Shown here: piece by piece, positions 49,552 to 61,153 of the stretch
Layout of the letters: each line of letters opens with the position of its first letter
Numbering within the stretch: the first letter of the stretch is position 1
Assembly (NCBI GenBank): GCA_002914805.1
Contig: JXTB01000003.1
Coordinates: forward strand, 3,071,497 to 3,135,496
Direction: 5' to 3'
Length of the DNA: 64,000 bases
Source: Parasponia andersonii
Lineage: Eukaryota; Streptophyta; Magnoliopsida; Rosales; Cannabaceae
Notes under the pieces: model-generated
Told to the model about the DNA's origin: nothing
What the model saw: only the letters and a program-made list of their open reading frames with translations
Database searches by the model: none
Position numbers and translations under genes: made by a program

Positions 49552-49682
49552 TGCTATATATATATATACATATATACCTTAATATAAACCCCACCTAACC
49601 TTATTACTCTCCTTCTTCAACATTTATACTTCTCATCTTTCCTTTTTCTTTTTCTTTTTCTTTTCTTCACACTCACCGTATA

Positions 49683-49745
<63 letters not shown>

Positions 49746-49747
49746 AA
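49552..49747 (+). promoter_or_regulatory. Candidate core promoter with (CT)n tract
   Basis: Two possible TATA elements: a TATATATATA run at 49556-49571, and TATATAAA at 49740-49747, directly after an uninterrupted (CT)22 tract (49685-49728). With the first, the CT-rich DNA is 5' leader; with the second, the start would be near 49775. Pyrimidine-rich leaders of this type are common in plant genes. Which is used cannot be told from sequence. Confidence 0.45.
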
Positions 49748-49794
49748 GACTCGCAATCTCCTCCTAGTCTTGACCCACTAATTGATCTTCCCTT

Positions 49795-49869
49795 ATGATT
49801 TTAACCCTTTATTGTCACACATACATAGCCAAATTAAAAACAAAAGAAAAGCAAAAAAGAATTAGCTAG
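49795..49869 (+). CDS. Upstream ORF 1 (24 codons) in the ARGOS-like leader
   Basis: ATG at 49795 to TAG at 49867-49869, ending before the main start. If the leader begins at or before 49775 it would be translated first and could lower or tune translation of the main ORF (inference). No known peptide motif. Confidence 0.4.
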   Translation: MILTLYCHTYIAKLKTKEKQKRIS

Positions 49870-49875
49870 GTTTCG

Positions 49876-49980
49876 ATGATTATGCATGATTACTATTGGG
49901 ATATTTCAGCTGGGATGGTTCTAGAAGAACAGTATAAGAGAAGAGAGCCATTGTTTGAGGTTGATGATCAAGTTCTTTAG
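49876..49980 (+). CDS. Upstream ORF 2 (34 codons), overlapping the ARGOS-like start
   Basis: ATG at 49876 to TAG at 49978-49980, in another frame from the main ORF. It overlaps the main ORF's first 17 bases. A second in-frame ATG is at 49915. The C-terminal part is charged (EEQYKRREPLFEVDDQVL) and could instead be a displaced N-terminus of the main protein if a one-base indel exists. Confidence 0.45.
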   Translation: MIMHDYYWDISAGMVLEEQYKRREPLFEVDDQVL

Positions 49981-50170
49981 CGTGAGATCAGTGATGGTGT
50001 TAATAATTCTAACTCTATTCCTTCTTGTGCTGCCGCTGGTTGTGCCGCCGCTGCCGCCTCCGCCGCTTCTTCTTCTCATGGTTCCGGTCCTCATCATGGC
50101 GGTTCTCCTCTTGTTGGCCTTCTCTCCTTTGTCCCATAATAATTCCGATATGGTCGCCGTGTCTGTGTGA
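49964..50170 (+). CDS. ARGOS/ORGAN SIZE RELATED-like small membrane protein
   Basis: 68-aa intact ORF. Residues 9-27 form one hydrophobic helix, residues 28-34 are the loop PPLPPPP, and residues 35-53 form a second helix ending LLAFSPL. VLPLVVPPLPPPPLLLLMVP is the OSR domain of the plant ARGOS/ARL/OSR family. Those proteins sit in the ER membrane, promote organ growth by cell division or expansion, and dampen ethylene signalling in Arabidopsis and maize (family knowledge). The length is near the short OSR members, with an N-terminus of only about 8 residues before the first helix and a short Ser/Asn/Asp-containing tail. The ATG at 49964 is the first in frame after a stop at 49922-49924. Single exon. 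It is the only intact recognisable host gene in the window. Confidence 0.85.
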   Translation: MIKFFSVRSVMVLIILTLFLLVLPLVVPPLPPPPLLLLMVPVLIMAVLLLLAFSPLSHNNSDMVAVSV

Positions 50171-51207
50171 TAGAATATACTAATGGAAGTGAGAAGTGTC
50201 ATCGGCATTGTCGGAATATTCTTCCGGTCCACCGATGCCTGGCCGGCCGGGTGGGGCAGCGTGCCGGCTTAGTCCAAAAGATCAGTACTACTATCTTTTT
50301 TGTTTTTGTTCTTTTCAATTTCTTTTTTGTTACCCTTCTAATTCACTCTTTTGTGTGTGTTCTTGTGAAAAATATACATGGTACTGTTAAATATTTCAGA
50401 AATGCTAATTCAATGTGATCATTTAAGTACTAGCGGAATGACTTCTTTTTGTGATATGTTTGTGAATTAGTATATATGTGTGTTTTTATTAAATTGTGTT
50501 AGATTTGCATACGGTTTACTTGGATTAATGTGATTTTGAGATGTATATATTTAAACTTCGAAATTAATTGTGTTTATAGCAAACAAATTAACCAAAAAAA
50601 GTTCATAATCGTGTAGAAGCAATGAGTATACATACCATGTAATAATTTTTCTTTTTTGGAATTATAATAGGTCATAAGATTTTTTTTTTTTTTTGGAAAT
50701 ATACCATGTCAAGTGTTATGCATACATAAAGTTATTTCTAGTTTAGCAGCGGGGCGAACTATCTTTAATTAATCGCATGCTGTCAGAAGAGGCATCTAAA
50801 TTTTATAAAAGTTCGGCATGAAAAATTTCTGAATATTTAAGTATACTAGAGTACTAGAACAATTAATTATGTAGTCTCTTATGAACATAAATATACCGCC
50901 AGAGCCTAATTATTAGGGGATTAATGAAAGCCAGCTCGGAAAAAAATGACTTGTGTTCTGTTTCTATGTGTGTAGATCATACACACACACATATACATAT
51001 ATATATATATATATATGATAGTCTCCTGGCAATACTTATTGTGAATGTAGATAATTAATGGATTTATAAATTTTATTTCTTTTTTCTTGTGACCAGTAAA
51101 TACAAATTTGGGTTAGATCGAACTCCAAACTCAACACATAGGTCACAGTCAACAATAAATTTCACCGCCGGGAAGTTTATAGAAATATATGTATATATAC
51201 GCATATG

Positions 51208-51252
<45 letters not shown>

Positions 51253-52292
51253 AGCTAATTATAAGAAATAAGACAAAATGGGGGAAGAGTGGAGACCAAA
51301 ATTAGATGATGAAAAAGGCAAAGGAAAAGGAATCAAGATACATGGTGGAGGTTTTTACGTAATAATAATAAGAATTTGATGCATTGCAGCTTAATTACGT
51401 TAGTTATAGAAAAAGAAAAGATGTTGAGTTCCGTGAGCCGCCCCTGGACATGCTACGTTTAATTTAGCCCTTTTCTATTGTTGTCAGCATTATACATTGT
51501 AAAATAAAGACAAAAAGTCAAAAGAATAAAGTATTACTTTTTACATCCACTTTCTATCATACCCGGATAACCACGAAATTTACACCAGTAACATGTATGA
51601 TTAATCGCACTATTGACTAATCCACCCTTAAGATTTTTTTCTCTCCTCTTTTTTTGCTTGGGAAGGGGGGACAGAGTAGTATTTATTTGTAACCACTGCT
51701 TTTCTGTCTGCCTCATTTTTTTTCCACCCTTCAAAAAAAAAAAAAATATATTGGGGGTCTTTGAAAGTTTTGAAAATGGGCAGTGGCAAAGGACTAGTGC
51801 TAAGGATAAGACAATCATGAATTATGTGACGGGGAGGATTATTTAATGGTACGTACATCGTAATATTGTTCTTGTTTCATTCAATTTATAAATATATACC
51901 ATTGTACTCTCTGTTATTTTGAATTAAGAGCATACTTTTATGTGTATCGATAAATCAGTCAAATGGATAAATTTCGTTCAAGTAGTTATTTGAATATTCC
52001 GTTGGAGAAGAAACGTAAATACGTGTTTCTGCACCTAGATAAAGGAAATATAACCTATTTTAATTACTTGGTTATCATATAACTGATCTTTATCATATAA
52101 CTGATCTCAAATGTCGAGGTTCACGGTGATTTTTTTAAAAGGAAAAGTTAAGCAAAACCTTCAAAAAGAAGGGCTAATTTATTTTTTCAAAACAAAAGAA
52201 AGAAAAGGAACAAAGCAAAATAAATTTTTTTAAAAATAAAATAAAATAAAGAAATTTATGGTACTTAGTCTTATTTCCACCTCGAGGTGATC
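50171..52292. other. 3' flank of the ARGOS-like gene, no other gene seen
   Basis: 50171 to about 50420 is probably 3' UTR; frames there (50167-50418) are not conserved motifs. Microsatellites: (CA)n(TA)n at 50982-51016 and (AG)20 at 51211-51250. Poly-T and poly-A runs lie at 51710-51745. Confidence 0.5.
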
Positions 52293-52404
52293 TAACGTTA
52301 TAAAGAGACTGATTCAACTCTTTCTTGACCTTAGGCTCTGTTTAATTGTAACGTTATAAGAAGACTAGTTCAACTCTTTCTTGACCTTAGGCTCTGTTTG
52401 ATTG
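52293..52404 (+). repeat. 56-bp tandem duplication at the edge of a Tourist-like element
   Basis: Copies 52293-52348 and 52349-52404, with small differences (AAAGAGACTGA against AGAAGACTAG). The unit includes the first 15 bases of the element starting at 52390, so its end occurs twice. Confidence 0.9.
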
Positions 52405-53711
52405 CAGGTAATGATAATAGTAATAATAATTGGAATGGAATATAAAATGAATAATAATGTAATTATATTATTTGGTAAAGTAATGGAATCAATAATTGAA
52501 TTGATATTTTTATATTTGATCAACTATGAAAATGAACGAAATTAGTTATATAATGAAACTATCACGACCTTAGCATTAAACTAGATAATCTTGCGGTATT
52601 TAGTACCGTCCGTCGTACTAAGTCAGCCTACCAACACTCAAGAAAGAGACTTAGAGTAAACTTTTGAGACAAAGTAATAAAGATGAGAGAGTTTAGGTAA
52701 ATGAAGATTTTGTATTACTCTTAGAATGCTTACATCTCTCACAAATAGGACTAGTATACAAATGAACCCAATGGGTCCTTTATATAGGCAAAGCCTAAAC
52801 CAACTAAGAGTTAAGATCGTGCCAAGTGGCAGGATCTTACAAAGGGTCTAGATTATTTTCAACTAAAGTTATAATATCTAAAAATACCATTAAGCAAAAA
52901 ATGAATATTTTAAATAGTTTAAATTATATTTATCATTCAATTATTTTGTTAATTAAATTATTATTTTAATAAATTAGTTTACATTTAAAATTATTTTATT
53001 TTGTTAACTATTTTATTATTTTATTTTACATTTAGTCTTATTTTATTTTATATTTAGTATTATTTTATTTTATTGTATTATTTTATTAATAATTTCTTAT
53101 TAAATAAATTATTATTTTATTAAGATATTTTATATTAAGTATTATTTTACTTCATTATTTTCTAAAATTATTTTATTAACTAAATTATTATTTTATTGAT
53201 TATTTTACATTGAATGTTATTTTATTTTATTAATCGTTTTAAGTTAAATTATTATTTTATTAAATTATTTTCCATTTAGCATTATTTTATTAAATTTTTA
53301 GTTAAATTATTACTTTATTAAATTATTGTACGTTTACCATTATTAATTATTTTTTATCAATTAAATTATTATTTTATTAATTATGTTATTAATATTAGTT
53401 CTTATATTTAATAAAAAAGCACATTTGACAATAAAAAATATTTCATAAATAAAAATAAAAAATTATTATTTTCTTCATGAAATATATATGCTTAATAATT
53501 TTCTATTTTTTTTTATTAATATCACATTTTTCGTACAAAGTTAATTGGCGAAGAGAAAAAAAAAATCAATGGAATGGAATAAGTTTCTATCCAAGATGGA
53601 ATGTAATTCAATTAATTCTTTTCTATTAGAAAGTTTGTTTCCATTCCTCAAACATTAGAATTAAGTCATTTTGTAATTAATTCCATTTTATTCCCTCTAA
53701 CCAAATAGGAC
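52390..53711. mobile_element. Tourist/PIF-Harbinger-like element (candidate)
   Basis: Left end GGCTCTGTTTGATTG and right end (inverted) GTCCTATTTGGTTAG are imperfect terminal repeats. Both are flanked by TTA (52387-52389, 53712-53714), the target of this superfamily. GGNCTGTTTGGTT ends are typical of such elements. The interior is extreme AT (TTATTTTATTAAATTATT-like runs at 52900-53420) plus an inserted segment at 52560-52870. No transposase. Confidence 0.55.
52560..52870 (-). repeat. Possible short solo LTR or TRIM remnant
   Basis: On the minus strand, GCCTATATAAAGGACCC is a good TATA context, followed by sequence ending CTAAGGTCGTGATA. GC content is higher than the surroundings. It looks like a short LTR inserted in the Tourist-like element; ends not fixed. 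Confidence 0.35.
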
Positions 53712-53714
53712 TTA

Positions 53715-55244
53715 GAGTTAGACTTGAATGATTCTATTTCCGTAGCTTAAACTTTCAAATACAAAACAAGTTATTTCTCTCTGTCATTTTGTTCGACTAT
53801 CCTCCGCTTTATTCGGATCCATACGAAATTATGAGAGTTTCATATATTCTTTGAAGGGAGAAAATATTTAATGAAATAACCATCTTTTTTAGGAACGGCA
53901 ACGAATGAAATAGGGACAATTTTTTTAATTACTATTTTCACCATGAAAGACTAATTTTACTACCGTATTCGCCTTATTAACTATTTTTCTAGATGTGGTG
54001 ATGGTGTAGAAATTAATTTAGGAATAACGAGAAAACCATAGTTATCCATTAATCATTGAAACTGACAAAATGAGAAAACATTATTTTCAAATTCTAAAAT
54101 AAAAAAATATAAGTACATATAACTCTCCGAACTCATTATTTTACCAAAAATATATAAATATAAGAAGTGTAAAATTAAGTATATACCTATATATATATAT
54201 ATAATAACTTTTTACTGTGAATATATATATATATATATATATATTTCGGGACGTGTACAATATAGATTATGCTAATACTGTCCCACACTATATATAGTCG
54301 CACATTATTTGTATAATTATTTCTAGTCCCAGTCATTTTTAATACTTGAGCGATTTTTTCTTTCACTGTTTAGATCGAATAACGACGGATGTCCGTAACC
54401 GTGAGTTATATTATCATCCATTTTTTTCTCTCAAAAAAATTTCGGGGCAAGGTGCATGATCTATTGTCTATTGCTCTTCCATGAGCTCTCACTAGTCTTC
54501 ATGCATTCTAAGACCCCCTAGTCATTTGGGCAAGGTGGCGTTATGGCTCAACTTGAATGGAACATTCTGCTCGTGATCACCTTAGAATATGATCCGGGTC
54601 AATTTAATCATCTTGTTAAAATCATATCCATAATAGAACATTGATCACTTAGGGAGGTTCACCGTCTAAATCTCAGCTTATTCACTTATGTAAAATTAGA
54701 AAACAAACAACTCTGAAATCTCATTATATATTCTGAAAAAACAAAAGAAAGAAAAGAAGTCCCAAAATAACCCCTCTCCCACTTGAGAACAATTTCATGT
54801 GGTTCCATGCCGTTCCCATGTAACCCACTTGCTTTTGTGTCTGTACAAAAGGCGGAAGAGAAACATAAGGACACCATGACACATTGATACCACCACCCTT
54901 TCATCAAACCAACCGAACACCACCTTTGAAGTTTTTGCATGACCCATCATAGTTGGCTAAATATAGCTACATTGGTAACTTTCTTTCTTTAAATACTTAT
55001 TCTTAGAGAAGAACAAAATCCCACACATTTGTACCTTAGAACACCTCTTTGTTTGTTTTTTGGCTTGAATTCGAAGTACCGGACTTGTTTTTGCAATTTA
55101 CATGCCTCACATGCCGTGTGGGTATAAAATCTATTCACAATCCACAATAAAATCCTTCTTTCCTTAGTTTCCCACCGGCCCCCACCCCCCTCCCCCCCTC
55201 TCTCCTTTTCTTATAACTAATCAAATGCTAGCTAGCTAGATACT
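53715..55244. other. Gene-free stretch upstream of the family II element
   Basis: (AT)n runs at 54188-54204 and 54222-54244. An 84-codon minus-strand frame (54686-54940) has no motif. TATAAAAT at 55123 followed by a C-rich pyrimidine tract (55172-55210) could be a promoter cut off by the insertion at 55249. Confidence 0.45.
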
Positions 55245-55248
55245 TAAT

Positions 55249-57484
55249 TGTAAAATCCTAGTTTTTTTAAGGGTAATATGGTCTTTTGACTAGATTTTTT
55301 TCCAAAAAAAAAAACTAATTAGATATATATATATATATATATACATTATACTCTCTCTCCTCTTCGTCCCCCCTCATGATAACTCACTCTCACTCACCTC
55401 CCTCTTGTTCTCTCAGCCAAAATAGGACCAAGGAGTGCCGCCACCATCTCGCCTATCATCTGGCAAGGTTTGTTGCTGGCGAGCTCCTCCCGTGTCACCC
55501 GGAAGCCGCACTGCTCACCCCCAGTCACCACTAAGAGCCACGTTGCCGGAAAACACCATTTTTGGCCGTTTGGAAGTTTTCATCACCGGCAACAATTCCG
55601 ACCATTTCAAGTCACGTTCTTGGGTTCGTATCGTTGAGAGGAACCTCAAGGTATATATTTCACGATCCCATTTTTTCCGGTTTAAAAGTTGTCATTTTCG
55701 GATATTTTTGAGTTTCGAATTTTAGTTTTTAATCCAACCGTTAGATTTCGTTTTTGTTATTATTTTTGGAATGTACTCAGAAAATGGAGAAGTTTGATAT
55801 ATATTGACTATATTTAGTGACCGGAACGAAAATCAATATCTAACGGCTTAGATTTTGTCTAGTTTTACGTGTCACTAGTCTGGTGTCAGCCCAGATCCGA
55901 ATTAGTCAAGTTATACGTCTAACTTAACTATTTTGGACAATAAGAATTCAATGAAGATGTCTATTCATTGATTTAAAGCTTCGTTGAGAAGTTGATATTT
56001 CCCCAGGTGAGCAATCGAGGGGGTGGAATTGGTTCCCGACCCTCCGAATAATCGTCCAATCGATACCTTGAGCATCCAATAGCGTGGTATCGCTATTTGA
56101 GTGAGGTAGGGGATTCAATTTCCTTATTTTCTATTATTTTCATTAAAATTGGAATTTATTCTGAAAATAAAATTTCATGATTTTATAAAATTGAATTATT
56201 TGAATAGTTATTTAAGTGAATTATGAATTTGTGAAATATTGTAAACTGCTCTAGATATTTTTGCATATGATTTTATGCAAGTTTTATATTTATAATCTGG
56301 GAAAACCATAAAAACTGTACTTTTGGATTTTTTTTAATACAAAATGGATTTTTAATTAAAATTCAGAGCATGTCTAGAATGTTAAACTACTGCATGGTTA
56401 TTTGAGACTCTAAATATTGCACATTTCATATGATCAAGCATGAGAATCGTCTTAGGTATCATGGTGTTGTAGGAGGCAGACTAGTACACCTGCCTTCGAT
56501 GAGAGCCCGTAAACCCTGGCGGGGTTTGTTTTCTGACTATCTCTGTTCGGTAGGCGTAGGCATTTGGTGCCCCTCCGGTTCGGTAGGATTAGACACATAG
56601 GTGTCCTTCCAGTTTCCAGAGATAGATGTCAGGCAGAGAGCACTCAATATATATAGTATAGTTGCTGTGGTTGTGATGACAGAATGAGAGCTCATGTGAT
56701 GTGTTGATTTATGTGATGTGCATTATATTTATTTTAATCGAGACTTTTATATGTTTTGACCTGGATATCTAGTTTTGGTTTTAGTATGGTTTTCTATAAA
56801 TGGTTTAAATCCTTAATATTTATAGAAATATTTTTCGGTACTACTAATCATGCAATTGTTTTGAGAATTATACAAAGATTTTTTCAAAAGGGAAATTGGG
56901 TAACCTACTGAGCATTCTCGTGCTCACCTCCTACTTCTTCCCATTTTAGGTGTTAACTTATTTTGTGGTAATTATTTTGGTAGCTTGGCAAGCATGTTTG
57001 ACATATGCTTGCAGTTGTAATCCTCTTCATTAGTTGATTTGTACTCGATATCAATTTCTCTTTTCTAAGTTAAATTTATTTAGTCAATAGTAATATAATT
57101 ACTGAATAGATGTATGAGGATGATTTTTGTTATTAAATCGAGTACTTAGAAAATAAAATGATTTTATATAAAATTATTTGAACAATGGGCCTTGGGTTTT
57201 AATTTGAACTGTTTTATTAAACTTCATGAATTAATAAAAAATTTTAAACTAGTTAATTAGGATTTTCTCTCATCTTAAAATAAAAAATTTACTTAGAAAT
57301 TTAATATTGGTAGATAATATCATGATTTTATTTTAAATTTGTCTAATCTTCTAATTTACTTACTTTTGAGGACTAAACTTAAATTTTAAGTATTTAAAAT
57401 TTTCTGAAATCTAGAAATTACTATTCATCACTATTTTCACTTAAAATTACTAAAAGTCACAGCCTTAGATTTTTGTTTGTAACA
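55249..57484 (+). repeat. 5' LTR of the family II element
   Basis: Starts TGTAAAATCCTAG and ends TTTGTAACA. It carries an (AT)n at 55325-55343, a GC-rich block (55430-55640) with an open frame 55435-55725, an internal pair of GGTTCGGTAG motifs near 56546-56590, and the TACTGAGC...GCTCAC block near 56905. Confidence 0.92.
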
Positions 57485-57488
57485 GTTT

Positions 57489-57500
57489 TGGTATTAGAGC
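57489..57500 (+). promoter_or_regulatory. Primer binding site of the family II element
   Basis: TGGTATTAGAGC, one mismatch from the initiator-Met type TGGTATCAGAGC, four bases after the LTR. Confidence 0.75.
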
Positions 57501-60500
57501 ACGGCTTCAGATCTATCTGAGATCAAGCCTGTGTTAATTTTTAGTGTTTAAAATTTTTTTAGGAATGGTTTTGACAAATACCTCATACAACACTTAGGAA
57601 CTAGCTAGATAAATTGCTATTACTTCTACTCCTTCCGAGTCCTCTCTTAAACCTCTTCAAGTTGAAATTCTTGTATCCTTGGGATGGTGATTTTCTAGAA
57701 ATTTTAGTCTCGGATGTGTTAGGTGTGACATGAGACTATCGATTTTCGCTCTTAGCGTAATTCTTCATTTCGAATGAATGTTCATTCTTGTACTTTTCTA
57801 TCCATTCAGGTTGTAGGTTGCATGAACCTCATAGGTTCTAAGGTAGTAATCTGATATCTTGCGTCTTTATTATTGTGTTTTTACTTCTCTTATGGATTGT
57901 CTATGTGTTGTCCCTCAAGTTCTAGTTATTATTTTTGGTTATAACATTTGTTTGTGGTTGTTTTTACTTGAGGATTTCTTCTTATGATGAATTGGTGTTT
58001 AGGTGATTGAGACTTTATTTTCTTGGAATTAATATCTTCGTGATCATTTAATTTGAATATCTTATGACTTGGTCCTATGTTTTAGTGTCTGCATTTCGTT
58101 AGTTTCACCAAGTTTCATTATTGTAGTTCTTTGGTTGAGAATTCTTGACTTGTTGAGAATTTGGTGGAATTTTAAAAAATAAAAAATCGGGTCATTTGGT
58201 TTTGGAACTTTTAGAAATGCCAAGTTGACAATTAGCATTTTGAATGATATAGACCTTGTATTTGACTAAGGTGATATATTTGTTTTCAAAGAAATTATGG
58301 ACATTTTAAACTTGAGCATTGGTGGGGTAAAAGTGATACACTTTTTCAAAGGATGCATTGTTTTAAATTAAAATGTTACTTTGAGACTGAATTTTACAAA
58401 ACCACCTAACCTATTTGTATACTAGCAAGATTTTATTTTACGTTTAGAAGTGTTGATTGGACCTTTAGACCAAAGTAATTTGTTTTTAAAAATATATATT
58501 CAAAAATCAAAATTTTCAAGTTCCATTTTAAACTTTGGGCTTAGTAGATTACTAAGCATTTTCTAATCCCTACTTAATACTTAATTAGAGATCAAATGAA
58601 TACTTTTGTAAATTGATTTACAAGTTTGACTACTCGGAAAACTTCGGTGTAGATTGAAAATAAATTTAGGGGAAAATTTTTAGCTTCACGCGTATGTTTG
58701 AAGGTTTATACCTGTGATTTTTGTAGAATATATTGCTTGGAGAATAGAAATTGATATGACTACTTGGGTTATAAAAAAATCCTTGTTTGGTGAAAACGTT
58801 TGAATTGAGAATTTTAATTTAAATTCTGTGAAGTTTGTCACTTATGTCTTGTGCGCTTGATAATGCAAATTGCATGTCTCTTCTAAAATTTTCCTTGATG
58901 TGGTTTACCTTATTGGTTAATGCATGGTTCCTTGGTATTTGTTGGATTGTTTAGTATAATAATTCATATTGACTTGATTTTTCACGGCGTGAACAAGTTA
59001 TATTAGATTATACAGGACTTGTTTTAATTGGACTTTGAGCATTGTACAATTGGTTTTGACCAGTCTCCCCAGTGTTGAGAAGAGTTGGGAGGAGAATGAC
59101 ATTTAGATTTTCAAAGCGGTAAAAGCAATGAGTTATATGCCTTGGTTTTACATTTGATAAGTTTTGAATTATATGCATTGTCTTTAAGTTCAGCAAGCCT
59201 TGAGTGGAGCATGTTAGTATGTGATATTCTTCTTAAAAATTTGATTCTAGCTTTCCAGTTTATGGAGTTCATATATATATTAATTTGTTTGTCATGCCTA
59301 GTATAAATCTCCATTAACTATTAATGTTTATTTTGAAAAGTTAAATGAGAATTGGAGTTTGTTGTACCTATCTTGAGAAAATATTTTGATAATATTTCAC
59401 ACTTTAATATTTTCTAAACTACTAAATTTTTTTTTCCTTAAAAAAAAAAAGAGAATAAGGTGTGAACTTTCAAACTTTTTGAGAAACTTGTTTAATTACT
59501 TTGGATAATATTTTGGAATTCTATAAAAATGCTAATTTGAGTTTAGTTGTGATATGGACTGAGGCCAAAATTCCTTACTATTTTTGTAAAGAAAATCGAC
59601 CATGGTAATTTAAATATGGCCTTATTTAATATTTTATCAAGTATGTGCGGTTTACGTGATAAATATCGGTTTTGTTAGTTATGTGGAACAAACTAATATC
59701 TTTTTCATGCATTCCATGTTTGTTTTACTAAATGGTTACTATGTATAACTTAACTTTATAGATTGATGCTTGAGACTATTAGGGATTTTCATCATATATG
59801 CATGGAATGAGACTTTTGCTAAATGTTGATGTCGAGTTGGATTTAAATCCCTTATTTTGTTTAACTTATATATTGCATGGATATTGTTATATGACAAATA
59901 GTAATTAGATTGAGACTACTCATGGATTTTACTTAGAGTCATTGGACTCTACCTCTATGTTGTGAAAGGGTACTCAAAGTTCAAGTTTGGTTTACCTTTG
60001 GCCAAGGAGAAACCATATCGTGAACTAGTATAGTATTCCTACACCCCAACACTTTTTAAAAAAAAAAGGGTTTTCACAATTGTTTTTATTTAAAATTGAA
60101 GTGAGGTTGCATAGGAGACAGACATCACTCAGAATGGTACCAGACAACCTATCCTATTAGAGCCTTATTTCTGGGGCATTAAGTATGGATTTCAATTATC
60201 ATGTGCATATTTATAGTATATTGGATTACATTCATGGAGTTTTTCTTTATATCAAAGACTTGTAGAGTCTTTAGATCAACATTGTTTTGGTTTTCTCTAA
60301 TGAGATTTTACACTGGATAAGAGATTTGAAATACTTTGAAACTTCTCAAGTTTGGATGCTTGCATTTGAGATTGAAGTTTGCACTAATATTTTATATTGA
60401 TAATTTCTTATTTGGGTATTCTAGTCTTGTCCTTAACTAGAAGTGATTTGTCTTTGGTGTTATTCCTCGCTCTAATCAGAGATCAGAAATGGTTGTGAAT

Positions 60501-61117
60501 TATTGAACTCCCTTTTTAACTTTCGACCTCTAAACGCATTCGTCTTGTGTGGTGTAATACAAGGATACTTGTACTTCATTTTAAATTATATTCAATTACG
60601 TTCTGTGCGTATAAAAGAGACTCTTGTTAGAGTTATTGACTCAAAGATTGTCTAAGACTGGGAACTAATTGTAGACGAATGGGTATGTCCTAGAAGATTG
60701 TTGATCTGGTATGATCAGAGGGACGGTATTCTTATATCTGATATTTGATCTGTTGTTTTAGTTTGGTGCCATACAATCAGTATTTAGAGTCATGTGTTCT
60801 CAACTTCTAATCATAGGTATCATTATCTTTTCATCACTCATATACTTGAGGTTGTCGTTTCTAACCATAGGTGTTGAGAATCTTGTACCTATTGTTGAGC
60901 TATCTTATAATTCAGTGTCTCTTCGTGTATATCCTTATACCACACCATTGTGAGTTTGGTATGTTGGCGGGATTCTAATGTCAAGTGAGGAGTGTCTATT
61001 TCATATACTTTCATTAACTCGTGTTCGGCTTACTACTCATATTTTCTATAGTCGAGCATTCATTAAGCTTCCAGTGACTATTTCTTACGATCTTGCTTAT
61101 ACTCTCGGTCTGTACTT
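57501..61117. other. Interior of the family II element, no recognised gene
   Basis: All frames are broken every few dozen codons, and I find none of the gypsy marks (CCHC knuckle, DSGAT, YxDD, SDRD). Minus-strand frames at 59008-59314 are chance. T-rich on the plus strand. Confidence 0.6.
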
Positions 61118-61153
61118 AAAATTTGGGAAGAAATTTTTATAAGGAAGGGAAAA
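61118..61153 (+). promoter_or_regulatory. Polypurine tract and decayed stem-loop of family II
   Basis: AAATTTGGGAAGAAATTT (61118-61135) occupies the position of the TTTCGAGGACGAAA hairpin of coding gypsy elements and still pairs at its ends. AAGGAAGGGAAAA (61141-61153) is the purine tract against the LTR. Confidence 0.7.

Noticed and set aside
50167-50418. ORF right after the ARGOS-like gene
   Set aside because: Starts at its stop codon, lies in probable 3' UTR and shows no family motif.
52900-53420. Possible satellite array of TTATTTTATTAAATT units
   Set aside because: No fixed period; simple AT-rich low-complexity sequence.
54686-54940. Minus-strand ORF of 84 codons
   Set aside because: No domain, no neighbouring exon signals I can defend; could be chance.
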